This document shows positions 6,616 to 15,826 of a stretch of DNA of 22,475 nucleotides, one piece after another. The position numbers were made by a program, and so were the translations under genes. The DNA comes from JAFARZ01 sp035651595 (GTDB taxonomy: Bacteria > Actinomycetota > Actinomycetes > Streptosporangiales > Streptosporangiaceae): contig DASRFJ010000263.1 in the NCBI GenBank assembly GCA_035651595.1, forward strand, positions 1 to 22,475, written 5' to 3'. The stretch's first letter is position 1. The number at the start of each line of letters is the position of its first letter. Below the pieces are notes generated by a model. The model made no database searches. It saw nothing but the letters and a program-made list of their open reading frames with translations, and was not told the origin of the DNA.

Positions 6616-7499
6616 GGACGGCCGCCAAGCACGTCGAGCAGCCGTTCCGCCTCGGTGGCGTCGAGGACCCCGGCGGCGAGCGCGCGATCCGCGGTCAGCC
6701 GCGCCAGCGCGATGTACGCGGCCCGGACCGACGGCGACGCGGCCAGCGCGTCGACGTGCGCGGCCACGGTGCCGGCGTCGCCGCGGGCCACCGGTCCGGT
6801 GAGGCCCGCGTCGCCGAACCGCAACGCGTTGTCCAGGGAGGCGCCGAGCAGCGGCCCGAGCAACCGGGACGGGTCGCCCACCCCGATCCCGGCGAGCAGT
6901 TCGCTCGCCGATGTGACGAGCGTGATCAGGTGGTTGGCGGCGAACGCGATCGCCGCGTGGTACTGCTCCCGATCGGCCTCGGCGATGAACACCGGCTCGC
7001 CGCCCATCTCGATGACCAGGACTTCGGCCGCCGGCCGCAGCACATCGGGCACGGTGACGCCGAAGCACAGCCCCTTGAGCCGGTCCACGTCCTCGTCCCG
7101 CCCGGTGAACGTCATGACCGGGTGCAGCGCCATCGGCAGCGCGCCGCGGCGCACGGCCGGCTCGAGGACCCCGATGCCGTGCCGGCCGCTCGCGTGCGCC
7201 AGCATCCGCCCGGCCACCGGCGCCTCGGTCGCGGCAAGCCCGGCGACCAGGCCGGGCAGCACGTCGTCAGGCACGGTGAGCAGCACCAGGTCCGCCTGCG
7301 CCACGACCGCGTCCGGTGACGCGATCACCGCGCCGGGAAAGCGCGCGGACGCCCGGGCGACGGAGGCCTCGGACACCGCGGACACCGCCACCACGTCGTG
7401 GCCCGCGCGGGCCAGCGCGACGCCAAGGGCCGAACCGGCCCGCCCGACGCCGATGACACCGACGGCGAGCCGTGCCGGGTGAGTGCTCTCAGTGGGCAA
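6612..7499 (-). CDS. Rossmann-like / DUF2520 domain protein
   Basis: The 295-residue product resembles NAD(P)-dependent 6-phosphogluconate-dehydrogenase-like folds. The N-terminal dinucleotide-binding region reads GVIGVGRAGSALG (about 14-26), followed by DLVLLTVPDDVL and a Rossmann-like domain ending near residue 130 (ALHPVMTFTG). The C-terminal DUF2520 helical domain contains FAANHLITLVTSASELLAGIG. This family commonly lies just before panC in actinobacteria, as here with a 4-base overlap. A role near pantoate metabolism has been suspected, but no reaction is established by sequence. The start is TTG at 7499, chosen because AAAGGGGGAG lies seven bases upstream and no ATG or GTG fits before the Rossmann motif. 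A weak promoter may lie near 7555-7585. Confidence 0.93.
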   Translation of the reverse strand: MPTESTHPARLAVGVIGVGRAGSALGVALARAGHDVVAVSAVSEASVARASARFPGAVIASPDAVVAQADLVLLTVPDDVLPGLVAGLAATEAPVAGRMLAHASGRHGIGVLEPAVRRGALPMALHPVMTFTGRDEDVDRLKGLCFGVTVPDVLRPAAEVLVIEMGGEPVFIAEADREQYHAAIAFAANHLITLVTSASELLAGIGVGDPSRLLGPLLGASLDNALRFGDAGLTGPVARGDAGTVAAHVDALAASPSVRAAYIALARLTADRALAAGVLDATEAERLLDVLGGRP

Positions 7500-7677
7500 G
7501 CTGGTCTCCCCCTTTGCTGTTCCAGTCCATCGACGGGTACCGGACGAGGACCAGAATAGCCAGTGGCACCCCTAGTAAAGGCCGAGGGGAACCGCACCGT
7601 GCGAACAGAGACCAAAAACCCAGACAGCGACGCGACCCCGCCGGTGGTGGTCTTCCAGATCTCCTTGGCGAAGACTT

Positions 7678-7695
7678 CTGGGGAGGCATCCCCAG
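7678..7695 (-). terminator. Small hairpin after the MFS gene
   Basis: CTGGGG and CCCCAG form a six-base perfect stem around a six-base loop, about 80 bases after the MFS stop and before the DUF2520 operon. There is no T-tract. It is the only clear structure in the 277-base gap 7500-7776, whose remainder probably holds the promoter of the DUF2520-panC-coaX operon. Confidence 0.3.
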
Positions 7696-7776
7696 TTAAA
7701 ACAGGGGCGCCGACCGTGGCCAGCGCCCTTTCTGTCAACGATCATTTGTCCGGAACGTACGGTGGCTTTACCTCCG

Positions 7777-8973
7777 CTAGCGCGCCTTCGTCCAGCGGTT
7801 ACGTCGCGCGATGAGCACGAGCGGGATAGGCAGCGCGATCGCGGTGATGAAGAACCCGCCGGGGTACCCGGTGTGCGCCGCGAGCACTCCGAAGCCGGCC
7901 GCGCCGATGCCCATGCCGGCGTCGTACGCGAGGTTCCACACCGCGCTCACCGCGCTGTAGCCCGACTCGGGCACCAGGTCGTACATCCGGGTGGCGGTCA
8001 CGTTCTGGGCGATGCCGAACCCGACGCCGAACAGCACCGCGCCCGCCATCACCAGGACCGGTGCGTGCTGGCTCAGCAGCGCGAAGCCAACGGCGGCGAG
8101 CAGCACGCCGGACACCAGCAGCCGTGCGGCGCCGGCCGCGCTGGCCCGGTCGCCGTAGCGGCCTGCCAGCCACCGTCCGCCAATGGCCGCCGCGGGCTGG
8201 CACAGCAGCGCGGGCGCGGCGGCACCGCCGGCGGCCAGCGGCAGGAACGTGACGAGGATCCCGACCGCAGTGGTGGTCGCACCGAATACGATGGCCAGCC
8301 GGACCACTCCGGCGACCCGCAGGCCCGCCACCACCCCGGTGGCGCGCCGGTCCGTGGGGTCCTTGGCCGGCGACGCGGGCGCGCCTGGCAGCGAGGACAG
8401 CGACGCGATCGGCGCCAGCGCGGCCAGTGCGGCGGCCACGAAGACCGGGCGGTAACCGACGTGCCCCGCCAGCCACACGCCCAGCGGGAGCGCGGCGACC
8501 GAGGGAATCCCGCCCACGATGCCGACCAGGGCGAGGCCCTCACCGCGACGCTCCGGCGGGATCAGCGAGACGGTCAGCGCACCGCCGGACACGCACGTGA
8601 TCGCGAAACCGATGCCGCGCACCACGCACACCGCCATTATCACGGCCTGGTTCGCCGACAGCGCGAGAACCAGCGCGGGCGCACCGAGCAGCGTCAGTCC
8701 TGCCGCCAGCACGGCCCGGTGCCCGTACCGGGCGACCAGGCGCGGCGTAGGCAGGTAGCCGGCCGTAGTGGACAGCGACAACGCGGTGGTGGCCAGGCCG
8801 GCCAGGCTGGTGCTCGCACCAGCGGAGCGCGCGTACAGCGGCACCACGGAGAGCATCAGGTAAAAGCTGGCGGACGAGCCGACGATCGACACGAAGCGGA
8901 TCAGCAGCGCTCGGCTCATCAGCTTCGGCCGTGTCGTAGCCGGGGCATTCGCGGAGATAGTCAACGTCGTCAT
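7777..8973 (-). CDS. MFS transporter, substrate unknown
   Basis: A major facilitator superfamily permease of 398 residues with about twelve hydrophobic segments in two six-helix halves. The loop after helix 2 reads GYLPTPRLVARYGHRAVL, a variant of the MFS motif A with conserved Arg-Tyr-Gly-His-Arg. Later segments such as GAVLFGVGFGIAQNVTATRMYDLVPESGYSAVSAVWNLAYDAGMGIG resemble DHA1-like drug or metabolite exporters. The start is taken as ATG at 8973; a TTG at 8994 is in frame and would add seven residues, and neither has a strong ribosome binding site. Upstream (9019-9032) is a CTCCAG-CT-CTGGAG palindrome that may be an operator. Its position interrupts the usual DUF2520-DUF3180 neighbourhood, so it may be an insertion into the cofactor cluster. 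No substrate can be assigned. Confidence 0.88.
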   Translation of the reverse strand: MTTLTISANAPATTRPKLMSRALLIRFVSIVGSSASFYLMLSVVPLYARSAGASTSLAGLATTALSLSTTAGYLPTPRLVARYGHRAVLAAGLTLLGAPALVLALSANQAVIMAVCVVRGIGFAITCVSGGALTVSLIPPERRGEGLALVGIVGGIPSVAALPLGVWLAGHVGYRPVFVAAALAALAPIASLSSLPGAPASPAKDPTDRRATGVVAGLRVAGVVRLAIVFGATTTAVGILVTFLPLAAGGAAAPALLCQPAAAIGGRWLAGRYGDRASAAGAARLLVSGVLLAAVGFALLSQHAPVLVMAGAVLFGVGFGIAQNVTATRMYDLVPESGYSAVSAVWNLAYDAGMGIGAAGFGVLAAHTGYPGGFFITAIALPIPLVLIARRNRWTKAR

Positions 8974-9018
8974 GAACAGCACGCTACGGGCCAACCGGAT
9001 CGCCAGACAGCTCCAATT

Positions 9019-9032
9019 CTCCAGCTCTGGAG
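9019..9032. promoter_or_regulatory. Palindrome upstream of the MFS gene, possible operator
   Basis: CTCCAG and CTGGAG are perfectly inverted around two bases, 46 bases before the MFS start. Half-site-like CTCCA recurs at 9011. This is a plausible repressor site, but no regulator gene is nearby. Confidence 0.3.
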
Positions 9033-9057
9033 TGATCCAATCGCGGAGGCCCCGATG

Positions 9058-9104
9058 ATTGCGGACACTTACCCACCCAGTTTGGGGGGGTAAGTGTCCG
9101 CAAT
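9058..9104. repeat. 47-base near-perfect palindrome (17-bp arms)
   Basis: Arms 9058-9074 (ATTGCGGACACTTACCC) and 9088-9104 are exact reverse complements. After one A/G mismatch, three more C-G pairs close a five-base AGTTT loop. The predicted hairpin is very stable. It lies between the DUF3180 gene 3' end and the MFS gene 5' end, so it could end the fol transcript. The AT-balanced arms and absence of a T-tract also fit a REP or MITE-like repeat. Confidence 0.85.
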
Positions 9105-9145
9105 CTTCTTCGGACCATTCCGATATACGGAAATGTCGGATTTGC

Positions 9146-9235
9146 GGTGGTGGCGGGGCGGCGAGGGCGGACTGCGCGGGGCGCGGGGCGGCGCGGGGCG
9201 CGGGGCGGCGCGGGGCGGGGCGGGGCGGGGCGCCG
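9146..9235. repeat. G-rich low-complexity tract, G-quadruplex-prone
   Basis: About 90 bases made of GCGGGGC-type units on the plus strand. It ends in four GGGG runs separated by single C bases (9212-9230), a canonical short-loop G-quadruplex pattern. The repeat lies seven bases beyond the stop of the DUF3180 gene, with the G-rich strand being the non-transcript strand for that gene. Confidence 0.85.
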
Positions 9236-9241
9236 CAGTCT

Positions 9242-9711
9242 TCAGCGGTCGGCTGACTGGGTGATGTCCTCTGACGGCTTGGTCCCGGTGGGTACCCGGC
9301 AGCAGTACTCCAGGTAGAGCGCGGCGGCGACCAGCACGAGGGTGGCCGCGCAGGTGATCGCGGCGTAGATGAAGTCGCGCCTGGGCATCGTGGCGGCCAG
9401 TTGACCCGACAGGTAGCCGATGAATCCCAGCGTGATGCCGGTGACCACCGCGCCGGTGAGCGAGCTGGCCTTGGCCAGCACGAGCATCCGCGACACGGCG
9501 AGCGGATCCACCGGCTTCGCGCCTGGACGCCGCGAGATCCGGCGGCGCACGTCGCGGCCGATCACCGCCTCCGCCCCTGCCACCAGCAGCAGCGCGGGAA
9601 TCCCGGTCCACGGCAGCGGCGGCAGGGACGCATATGCCTCGCGCAGGATCAGCCAGGTGATCGCCGCGATGCCCAGCGCGACGATACCCAGGGTGGAGAG
9701 CCGGGTCGGGG

Positions 9712-9715
<4 letters not shown>
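9242..9715 (-). CDS. DUF3180 family membrane protein
   Basis: A 157-residue integral membrane protein of unknown function. Four hydrophobic segments can be seen: about 8-26 (LGIVALGIAAITWLIL), 35-50 (WTGIPALLLVAGAEAVIG), 83-105 (SLTGAVVTGITLGFIGYLSG) and 115-135 (FIYAAITCAATLVLVAAALYLEY). A cytoplasmic-looking loop RDVRRRISRRPGAKPVDPLAVSRM lies after the second. This arrangement and the position immediately after folK are typical of DUF3180 proteins in actinobacteria (Rv3605c is the mycobacterial counterpart). The ATG at 9715 overlaps the folPK stop by four bases (ATGA), so it is probably translated by coupling. The conserved link to folate genes suggests, but does not show, a related role. 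Confidence 0.93.
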
Positions 9716-11130
<1,415 letters not shown>

Positions 11131-11141
11131 CGTTACAGGAT

Positions 11142-12911
11142 TCAGCGCTTCACCAGGCCCAGCTTGCGCGCGGTGTTACGGCCGATCCGGCTCAGTTCGA
11201 TGCGCGGCCAGACCAGGAAAGCCTCCGCCTCCAGCGCCGCGAGCGCGATCCGCGGTGCGTCCTTGCTGCTGGTGAACACGAAGAACCGGGGCTCCCACTC
11301 CGGGGAGAACTTGGCGTTGAATTTGTACAGCGACTCGATCTGGAACCAGCGGGACATGAACACCAGGAGCCGCCGCCAGGCCTTCAGCACCGGCCCCGCG
11401 CCGATCCGCTCGCCGCGCTCCAGCGCGGCGCGGAACACGGCGAAGTTCAGCGAGATCCGCTTGACGCCGAGCGCGGGCGCCGCCTTGATGGTCTCGGTGA
11501 TCAGGAAGTCGTTCAGCCCCGGCTGGGCGCTGCGATCCCGGCGCATCAGGTCCAGCGACAGCCCGTCCGGCCCCCACGGCACGAGCTGGAGCACCGCGCG
11601 GACCACGCCGTCCTGCTTGGCGGTTACCAGCACGCAGTCCTCGTCGCCGGGTGCGCCGATCCGGCCGAGCGCCATGGAGAAGCCCCGTTCGGTCTGGCTG
11701 CCGCGCCAGGAGTCGGCGACCTCCACGATCGTGTTGAGCTCGCCCTTGGAGATGTCCCGCACCCGCCGGATCTCCGCGACGTAGCCGGCCCTGGACACCC
11801 GGGACACCATCTGCCGGACGTTGCGCATGGCCCGGCCGGACAGGCTGAACTCCGCCACCTCGACGATCGCCTCGTCGCCGAGCTCGAGCGCGGTCAGGCC
11901 GCCTTCCCGGCACCAGACCTCGGCGCCCAGTTCGCTGCAGCCCATCACGGCGGGCGCCCACGCGTGCCGCGCCGCCTCGTCGAGGAACGGGCCGATGGCC
12001 CCCGGCCAGGCCTCCGGGTCACCGATCGGATCGCCGCTGGCCAGCATCACGCCGGACACCACCCGGTAGCAGACGCACGCCTTGCCGGTGGCCGACCAGA
12101 TGACGCTCTTGTCGCTGCGCAGCGCGAAATACCCGAGTGAGTCGCGCTCGCCGTATTTGTCCAGCAGATCCCTGACCCGGCCGGCGTCGGCGGCGCTCAG
12201 CCTGGCGCGCGGCTCGGCGGGCCGCAGGAACAGGTAAACGGTGACGATCAGGGTGAAAATGCCAAGCGCGCTGGTGAGGATGCCGAACGCGTCCCCGCGT
12301 GACTCCGGTACCCAGTACACCTGGCCGGACACCCCGACCAGGCCGTAGACGACCTCCTGAGTGCGCTGCCAGAGCGAGTAGTTGGACGCGAGGCCGCGCG
12401 CGACGCCGATGTAAATCAGCCCGATGGCGATGTCCGCCACCACCAGCCAGCAGAACGCCCACAGCGCGGTCCACCTGTTGCGCCGGTCTCCCTCGGCGTA
12501 GAACTCGTCGCGGAAGAACAGCAGCACCACGAGCACGACTATGGCCACGGCCACGCCGGTAATCCGGCGGGTGTGATTGAACAGGTGAATGGCGATGTCG
12601 AAGGCGAGCAGCCCGGTCACCGCCTGCCACGCGCGCCGCTTGCGGCGCCGCAGGCCGTGCGCGAACATGATCAGCAGCAGGCCGATGATCACATCCGCGG
12701 TATGGCTGACGTTGGTCAGCGTCCCCGGCACGATCGCGCGGACGTCGTGCAGCCGGTGCGGCCAGCCGGGGCGGAACACCTGGACGATGTCGGTGATACC
12801 GATCAGCAGCGTCAGCAGCGCGGCGATGCCCGGCACCCACCTGCGCTGTTGCCGGCGATCCGCGAAAGAAGGCGTGCCGCTGGAGTGCTCAGCCTCGTCG
12901 TTCTGGCTCAT
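11142..12911 (-). CDS. Membrane lysyl-phosphatidylglycerol synthase-like protein (DUF2156 / MprF-type)
   Basis: Proteins of this type transfer an amino acid, usually lysine from Lys-tRNA, to phosphatidylglycerol and make the membrane less negatively charged. The 589-residue product has an N-terminal membrane part with about six hydrophobic segments (near residues 25-45, 70-85, 93-110, 115-131, 150-173 and 210-230). A cytoplasmic DUF2156/LPG-synthase domain follows, about 240-585, with VSGVMLASGDPIGDPEAW, RNVRQMVSRVSRAGY, QLVPWGPDGLSLDLMRRD and ESLYKFNAKFSPEWEPRFF. No lysyl-tRNA synthetase domain is attached, unlike mycobacterial LysX. The ATG at 12911 has AGGAAAA upstream; a longer frame to 13016 is less likely. 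It is 154 bases from folE but only 11 from folPK, so it probably heads the folPK transcript. The transferred amino acid cannot be read from sequence. Confidence 0.88.
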   Translation of the reverse strand: MSQNDEAEHSSGTPSFADRRQQRRWVPGIAALLTLLIGITDIVQVFRPGWPHRLHDVRAIVPGTLTNVSHTADVIIGLLLIMFAHGLRRRKRRAWQAVTGLLAFDIAIHLFNHTRRITGVAVAIVVLVVLLFFRDEFYAEGDRRNRWTALWAFCWLVVADIAIGLIYIGVARGLASNYSLWQRTQEVVYGLVGVSGQVYWVPESRGDAFGILTSALGIFTLIVTVYLFLRPAEPRARLSAADAGRVRDLLDKYGERDSLGYFALRSDKSVIWSATGKACVCYRVVSGVMLASGDPIGDPEAWPGAIGPFLDEAARHAWAPAVMGCSELGAEVWCREGGLTALELGDEAIVEVAEFSLSGRAMRNVRQMVSRVSRAGYVAEIRRVRDISKGELNTIVEVADSWRGSQTERGFSMALGRIGAPGDEDCVLVTAKQDGVVRAVLQLVPWGPDGLSLDLMRRDRSAQPGLNDFLITETIKAAPALGVKRISLNFAVFRAALERGERIGAGPVLKAWRRLLVFMSRWFQIESLYKFNAKFSPEWEPRFFVFTSSKDAPRIALAALEAEAFLVWPRIELSRIGRNTARKLGLVKR

Positions 12912-13065
12912 GTCCGCGGTTTTCCTGTCAGGCCCTGGACTCTCACGGCGCGTCGGCGCCCTCGTATCCGGCACGTACGGTACCCCCAAGCCTAGGTCCC
13001 CGAGCCCGGGACGCAATCAGCAATCCACAGACCTACCCAGTAGACGGTCGAGGATGCCTTTTAGT

Positions 13066-13650
13066 TCAGTGGTTACCGTAAATAAGGCTCATCGCCTCGG
13101 CACGGGTGACGTTATCACGGAAAGCGCCGCGTACGGCCGAAGTCACGGTACGCGCTCCCGGCTTCCGCACTCCGCGCATGGTCATGCACAGATGCTCGGC
13201 CTCGATGACCACGATCACGCCCCGCGGCTCCAGCGTGTCGACGAGCGCGTCCGCGATCTGGCAGGTCATCCGCTCCTGCACCTGAGGTCGGCGTGCGTAC
13301 ACGTCCACCAGCCTGGCGAGCTTGGACAGCCCGGTGATCTGCCCCTTCTCGTTCGGCACGTAGCCGATGTGCGCGACGCCGTAGAACGGCACCAGGTGGT
13401 GCTCGCACGTGCTGTAGACCTCGATGTCCTTGACGATGACCATCTCGTCGTGGCCGACGTCGAAGACCGTGGTGAGCACGTCCGCCGGACGCTGGCGCAG
13501 GCCAGCGAACTGCTCCACGTAGGCACGCGCGACCCGCGCCGGGGTGTCCTCGAGGCCGTCCCGATCCGGGTCCTCGCCGATGGCGGCCAGGATCTCCCGT
13601 ACGGCACGTTCGATTCGGGGTAGGTCGAACCCCTCACCAGGTTCGGTCAT
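13066..13650 (-). CDS. folE: GTP cyclohydrolase I FolE
   Basis: Converts GTP to dihydroneopterin triphosphate, the entry step of folate synthesis. The 194-residue length is typical. Zinc ligands are visible as Cys82 and His85 in STCEHHLVPF and Cys155 in AEHLCMTMRG. The substrate-site stretch GLSKLARLVDVYARRPQVQERM (107-128) and the family ending GVRKPGARTVTSAVRG are present. The ATG at 13650 overlaps the ftsH stop by four bases (ATGA), so it is in the ftsH transcript and probably translationally coupled, a conserved actinobacterial arrangement. The 154-base gap after it contains a GTCCC/GGGAC inverted pair near 12997-13012 but no strong terminator. Confidence 0.98.
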   Translation of the reverse strand: MTEPGEGFDLPRIERAVREILAAIGEDPDRDGLEDTPARVARAYVEQFAGLRQRPADVLTTVFDVGHDEMVIVKDIEVYSTCEHHLVPFYGVAHIGYVPNEKGQITGLSKLARLVDVYARRPQVQERMTCQIADALVDTLEPRGVIVVIEAEHLCMTMRGVRKPGARTVTSAVRGAFRDNVTRAEAMSLIYGNH

Positions 13651-15674
13651 TCGGTGTCGCGAGGCTCCTGATCGAAGCTGACGGCCTGCCCGTTCGCGCC
13701 ACCGGCGGGGCCATCGGCGGTGCCGTTCGGCAGCGCCAGGCTGCCGTCCGCGGACGGCGCGGTGAGCGACAGCTCCTTGGGCGTGAGCACCGGCGGCCGG
13801 TCGGAGGGCAGTCGCTTGCCGTACCCGGTGTAGGAGCCGCGGGCCGGCCGCTTCCGCACCGGCGCGAAGATCTCCAGCACCTCCTTCCTGGATACGGTCT
13901 CCTTGTCGAGCAGGCGCAGCACCAGCGCGTCGAGCACGTCGCGGTACTCGACGAGCACCTCCCAGGCCTCGTCGTGGGCCGACTCGATCAGCCGCCGGAT
14001 CTCCTCGTCGATCGACGAGGCGATCTTCTCCGAGTAGTCGCGGCTGTGCGACATCTCCCGGCCGAGGAACGGCTCGCCGTCCGCACTGCCGAACTTGCGG
14101 GCGCCGAGCTGCTCGCTCATCCCGTACTCGGTCACCATGCCGCGGGCGATCTGGGTGGCCTTCTCGATGTCATTGGACGCGCCGGTCGTCGGCTCGTGGA
14201 AGATCAGCTCCTCCGCGGTGCGCCCGCCGAGCAGCATCGCGAGCTGGTCCAGCATCTCGGCGCGGGTGGTCAGGAACTTGTCCTCGGTCGGCAGCGCCTG
14301 CGTGTAGCCGAGCGCCCGGCCGCGCGGGATGATCGTGACCTTGTGCACCGGGTCCGCGTGCGGCATCGCGTGGCCGACCAGGGCGTGACCGCCCTCGTGG
14401 TAGGCGATGAGCTTGCGCTCGGCCTCGGACAGCAGCACGCTCTTGCGCTCCGGGCCGGCCATGACGCGGTCGATGGCCTCTTCCAGCGCGTCCATGGTGA
14501 TCTGCTTGCCGTTGGACCGCGCGGTCAGCAGCGCGCCCTCGTTGATCACGTTGGCCAGGTCGGCGCCGGTGAATCCCGGCGTCCGGCGGGCGATGATGTC
14601 CAGGTCGGCGTCCGGGGCGATGGGCTTGCCCCTGGCGTGTACCCGCAGGATCCCCTTGCGTCCGGCCAGGTCCGGCTGGGCGACCACGATCTGGCGGTCG
14701 AACCGGCCGGGCCGCAGCAGCGCCGGGTCCAGGATGTCGGGCCGGTTGGTGGCGGCGATGACGATGACGCCGCCCTTGGTGTCGAAGCCGTCGAGCTCGA
14801 CCAGCATCTGGTTCAGGGTCTGCTCGCGCTCGTCGTGGCCGCCACCGAGGCCAGCGCCGCGGTGCCGTCCGACCGCGTCGATCTCGTCCACGAATACGAT
14901 CGCCGGCGCATTGGCCTTCGCCTGCTCGAACAGGTCACGGACCCGGGACGCGCCGACACCGACGAACATCTCGACGAAGTCCGAACCGGAGATCGAGTAG
15001 AACGGCACGCCGGCCTCGCCTGCCACCGCGCGGGCGAGCAGCGTCTTGCCGGTGCCGGGAGGGCCGTAGAGCAGCACGCCCTTGGGGATCTTCGCGCCGA
15101 TCGCCTGGAACTTGGCCGGGTTCTGCAGGAATTCCTTGATTTCCTGTAGTTCCTCGATCGCCTCATCGGCGCCGGCCACGTCCGCGAACGTGGTCTTCGG
15201 CGTGTCCTTGGTGATCAGCTTGGCGCGCGACTTGCCGAAGTTCATCACCCGCGAGCCGCCGCCCTGCATCTGCGACACCATGAAGAAGAACAGCAGGCAG
15301 ATCACCAGGACGATGAAGAGCGTAGGGAGGAGGTCGAGCAGCGCGTTGCTCTTCGGGATCGTGACGTTGTAGTCCGCGGGCAGATTGCCCTTGTCGAACT
15401 GCTGCTGGAGCATGTTCTGCAGCTGAACGCCCTGGCCGGTCACCCAGGATGCCTGAAGGTTCTGGCCGTCCTTGGTCGTGATCTGGATCGTCTGGTTCTT
15501 ATCGATGATCTGCGCGCTCTTGACCTGGCCGGTCTCGATGAGGTGCACGATCTTGCCGGTGTCCGCGTTCTGGTAGCTGCTGCCGGAATTGGCGAAGTCG
15601 AGCACAAAAAGGAACAGCAGCACCGCGACGATAATCAGCAGCACCGGTCCGCGAAAGAAGCGCCTAATCTCCAT
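13647..15674 (-). CDS. ftsH: FtsH membrane-bound ATP-dependent zinc protease
   Basis: An AAA+ protease anchored in the membrane that degrades misfolded membrane proteins and short-lived regulators. From ATG at 15674 it has 675 residues. Transmembrane helix 1 is about 9-28, an extracytoplasmic domain spans about 30-105 and helix 2 about 108-130. Walker A GPPGTGKT is near 202-209, Walker B VFVDEIDAVG near 258-267, and the SRH region reads ATNRPDILDPALLRPGRFDRQI. The zinc motif HEGGH is near 425-429 and a third ligand Asp near 500 (GASNDIEKAT). A Pro/Gly-rich tail of about 80 residues follows. The leader just before the start folds into a perfect 8-bp hairpin (15682-15703). The start is uncertain by one codon, because TTG directly precedes the ATG. 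Confidence 0.97.
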   Translation of the reverse strand: MEIRRFFRGPVLLIIVAVLLFLFVLDFANSGSSYQNADTGKIVHLIETGQVKSAQIIDKNQTIQITTKDGQNLQASWVTGQGVQLQNMLQQQFDKGNLPADYNVTIPKSNALLDLLPTLFIVLVICLLFFFMVSQMQGGGSRVMNFGKSRAKLITKDTPKTTFADVAGADEAIEELQEIKEFLQNPAKFQAIGAKIPKGVLLYGPPGTGKTLLARAVAGEAGVPFYSISGSDFVEMFVGVGASRVRDLFEQAKANAPAIVFVDEIDAVGRHRGAGLGGGHDEREQTLNQMLVELDGFDTKGGVIVIAATNRPDILDPALLRPGRFDRQIVVAQPDLAGRKGILRVHARGKPIAPDADLDIIARRTPGFTGADLANVINEGALLTARSNGKQITMDALEEAIDRVMAGPERKSVLLSEAERKLIAYHEGGHALVGHAMPHADPVHKVTIIPRGRALGYTQALPTEDKFLTTRAEMLDQLAMLLGGRTAEELIFHEPTTGASNDIEKATQIARGMVTEYGMSEQLGARKFGSADGEPFLGREMSHSRDYSEKIASSIDEEIRRLIESAHDEAWEVLVEYRDVLDALVLRLLDKETVSRKEVLEIFAPVRKRPARGSYTGYGKRLPSDRPPVLTPKELSLTAPSADGSLALPNGTADGPAGGANGQAVSFDQEPRDTE

Positions 15675-15681
15675 CAATGAG

Positions 15682-15703
15682 CGACTCCGTCGGCTCGGAG
15701 TCG
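15682..15703 (-). promoter_or_regulatory. Hairpin in the ftsH leader involving the ribosome binding region
   Basis: CGACTCCG and CGGAGTCG form a perfect 8-bp stem with a six-base loop, eight bases before the ftsH ATG. The GGAG nearest the start is buried in the stem. A stronger AGGAGG lies immediately upstream of the hairpin, about 30 bases from the ATG in linear sequence but only about 10 if the hairpin forms. Confidence 0.55.
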
Positions 15704-15826
15704 TTCCCTCCTGACCAGCCTCACAGTCCCGCCGACCTCCGCCGGGATGGCCATGCTTCCATAGACGGTACACCGGCTGGGTGCTTCGCCTGTCGAGTCA
15801 ACGCTTCCTGCTGCGGAATGTGTTCC

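Noticed and set aside
7325..7738. Minus-strand frame of 137 codons over the DUF2520 gene start and its promoter region
   Set aside because: Its second half is out of frame with the clear Rossmann protein and no domain is recognisable; it has no independent support.
7762..9093. Plus-strand open frame opposite the MFS gene
   Set aside because: The product is extremely Arg/Gln/Gly/His-rich without helices or domains, whereas the minus strand gives a clean twelve-helix permease.
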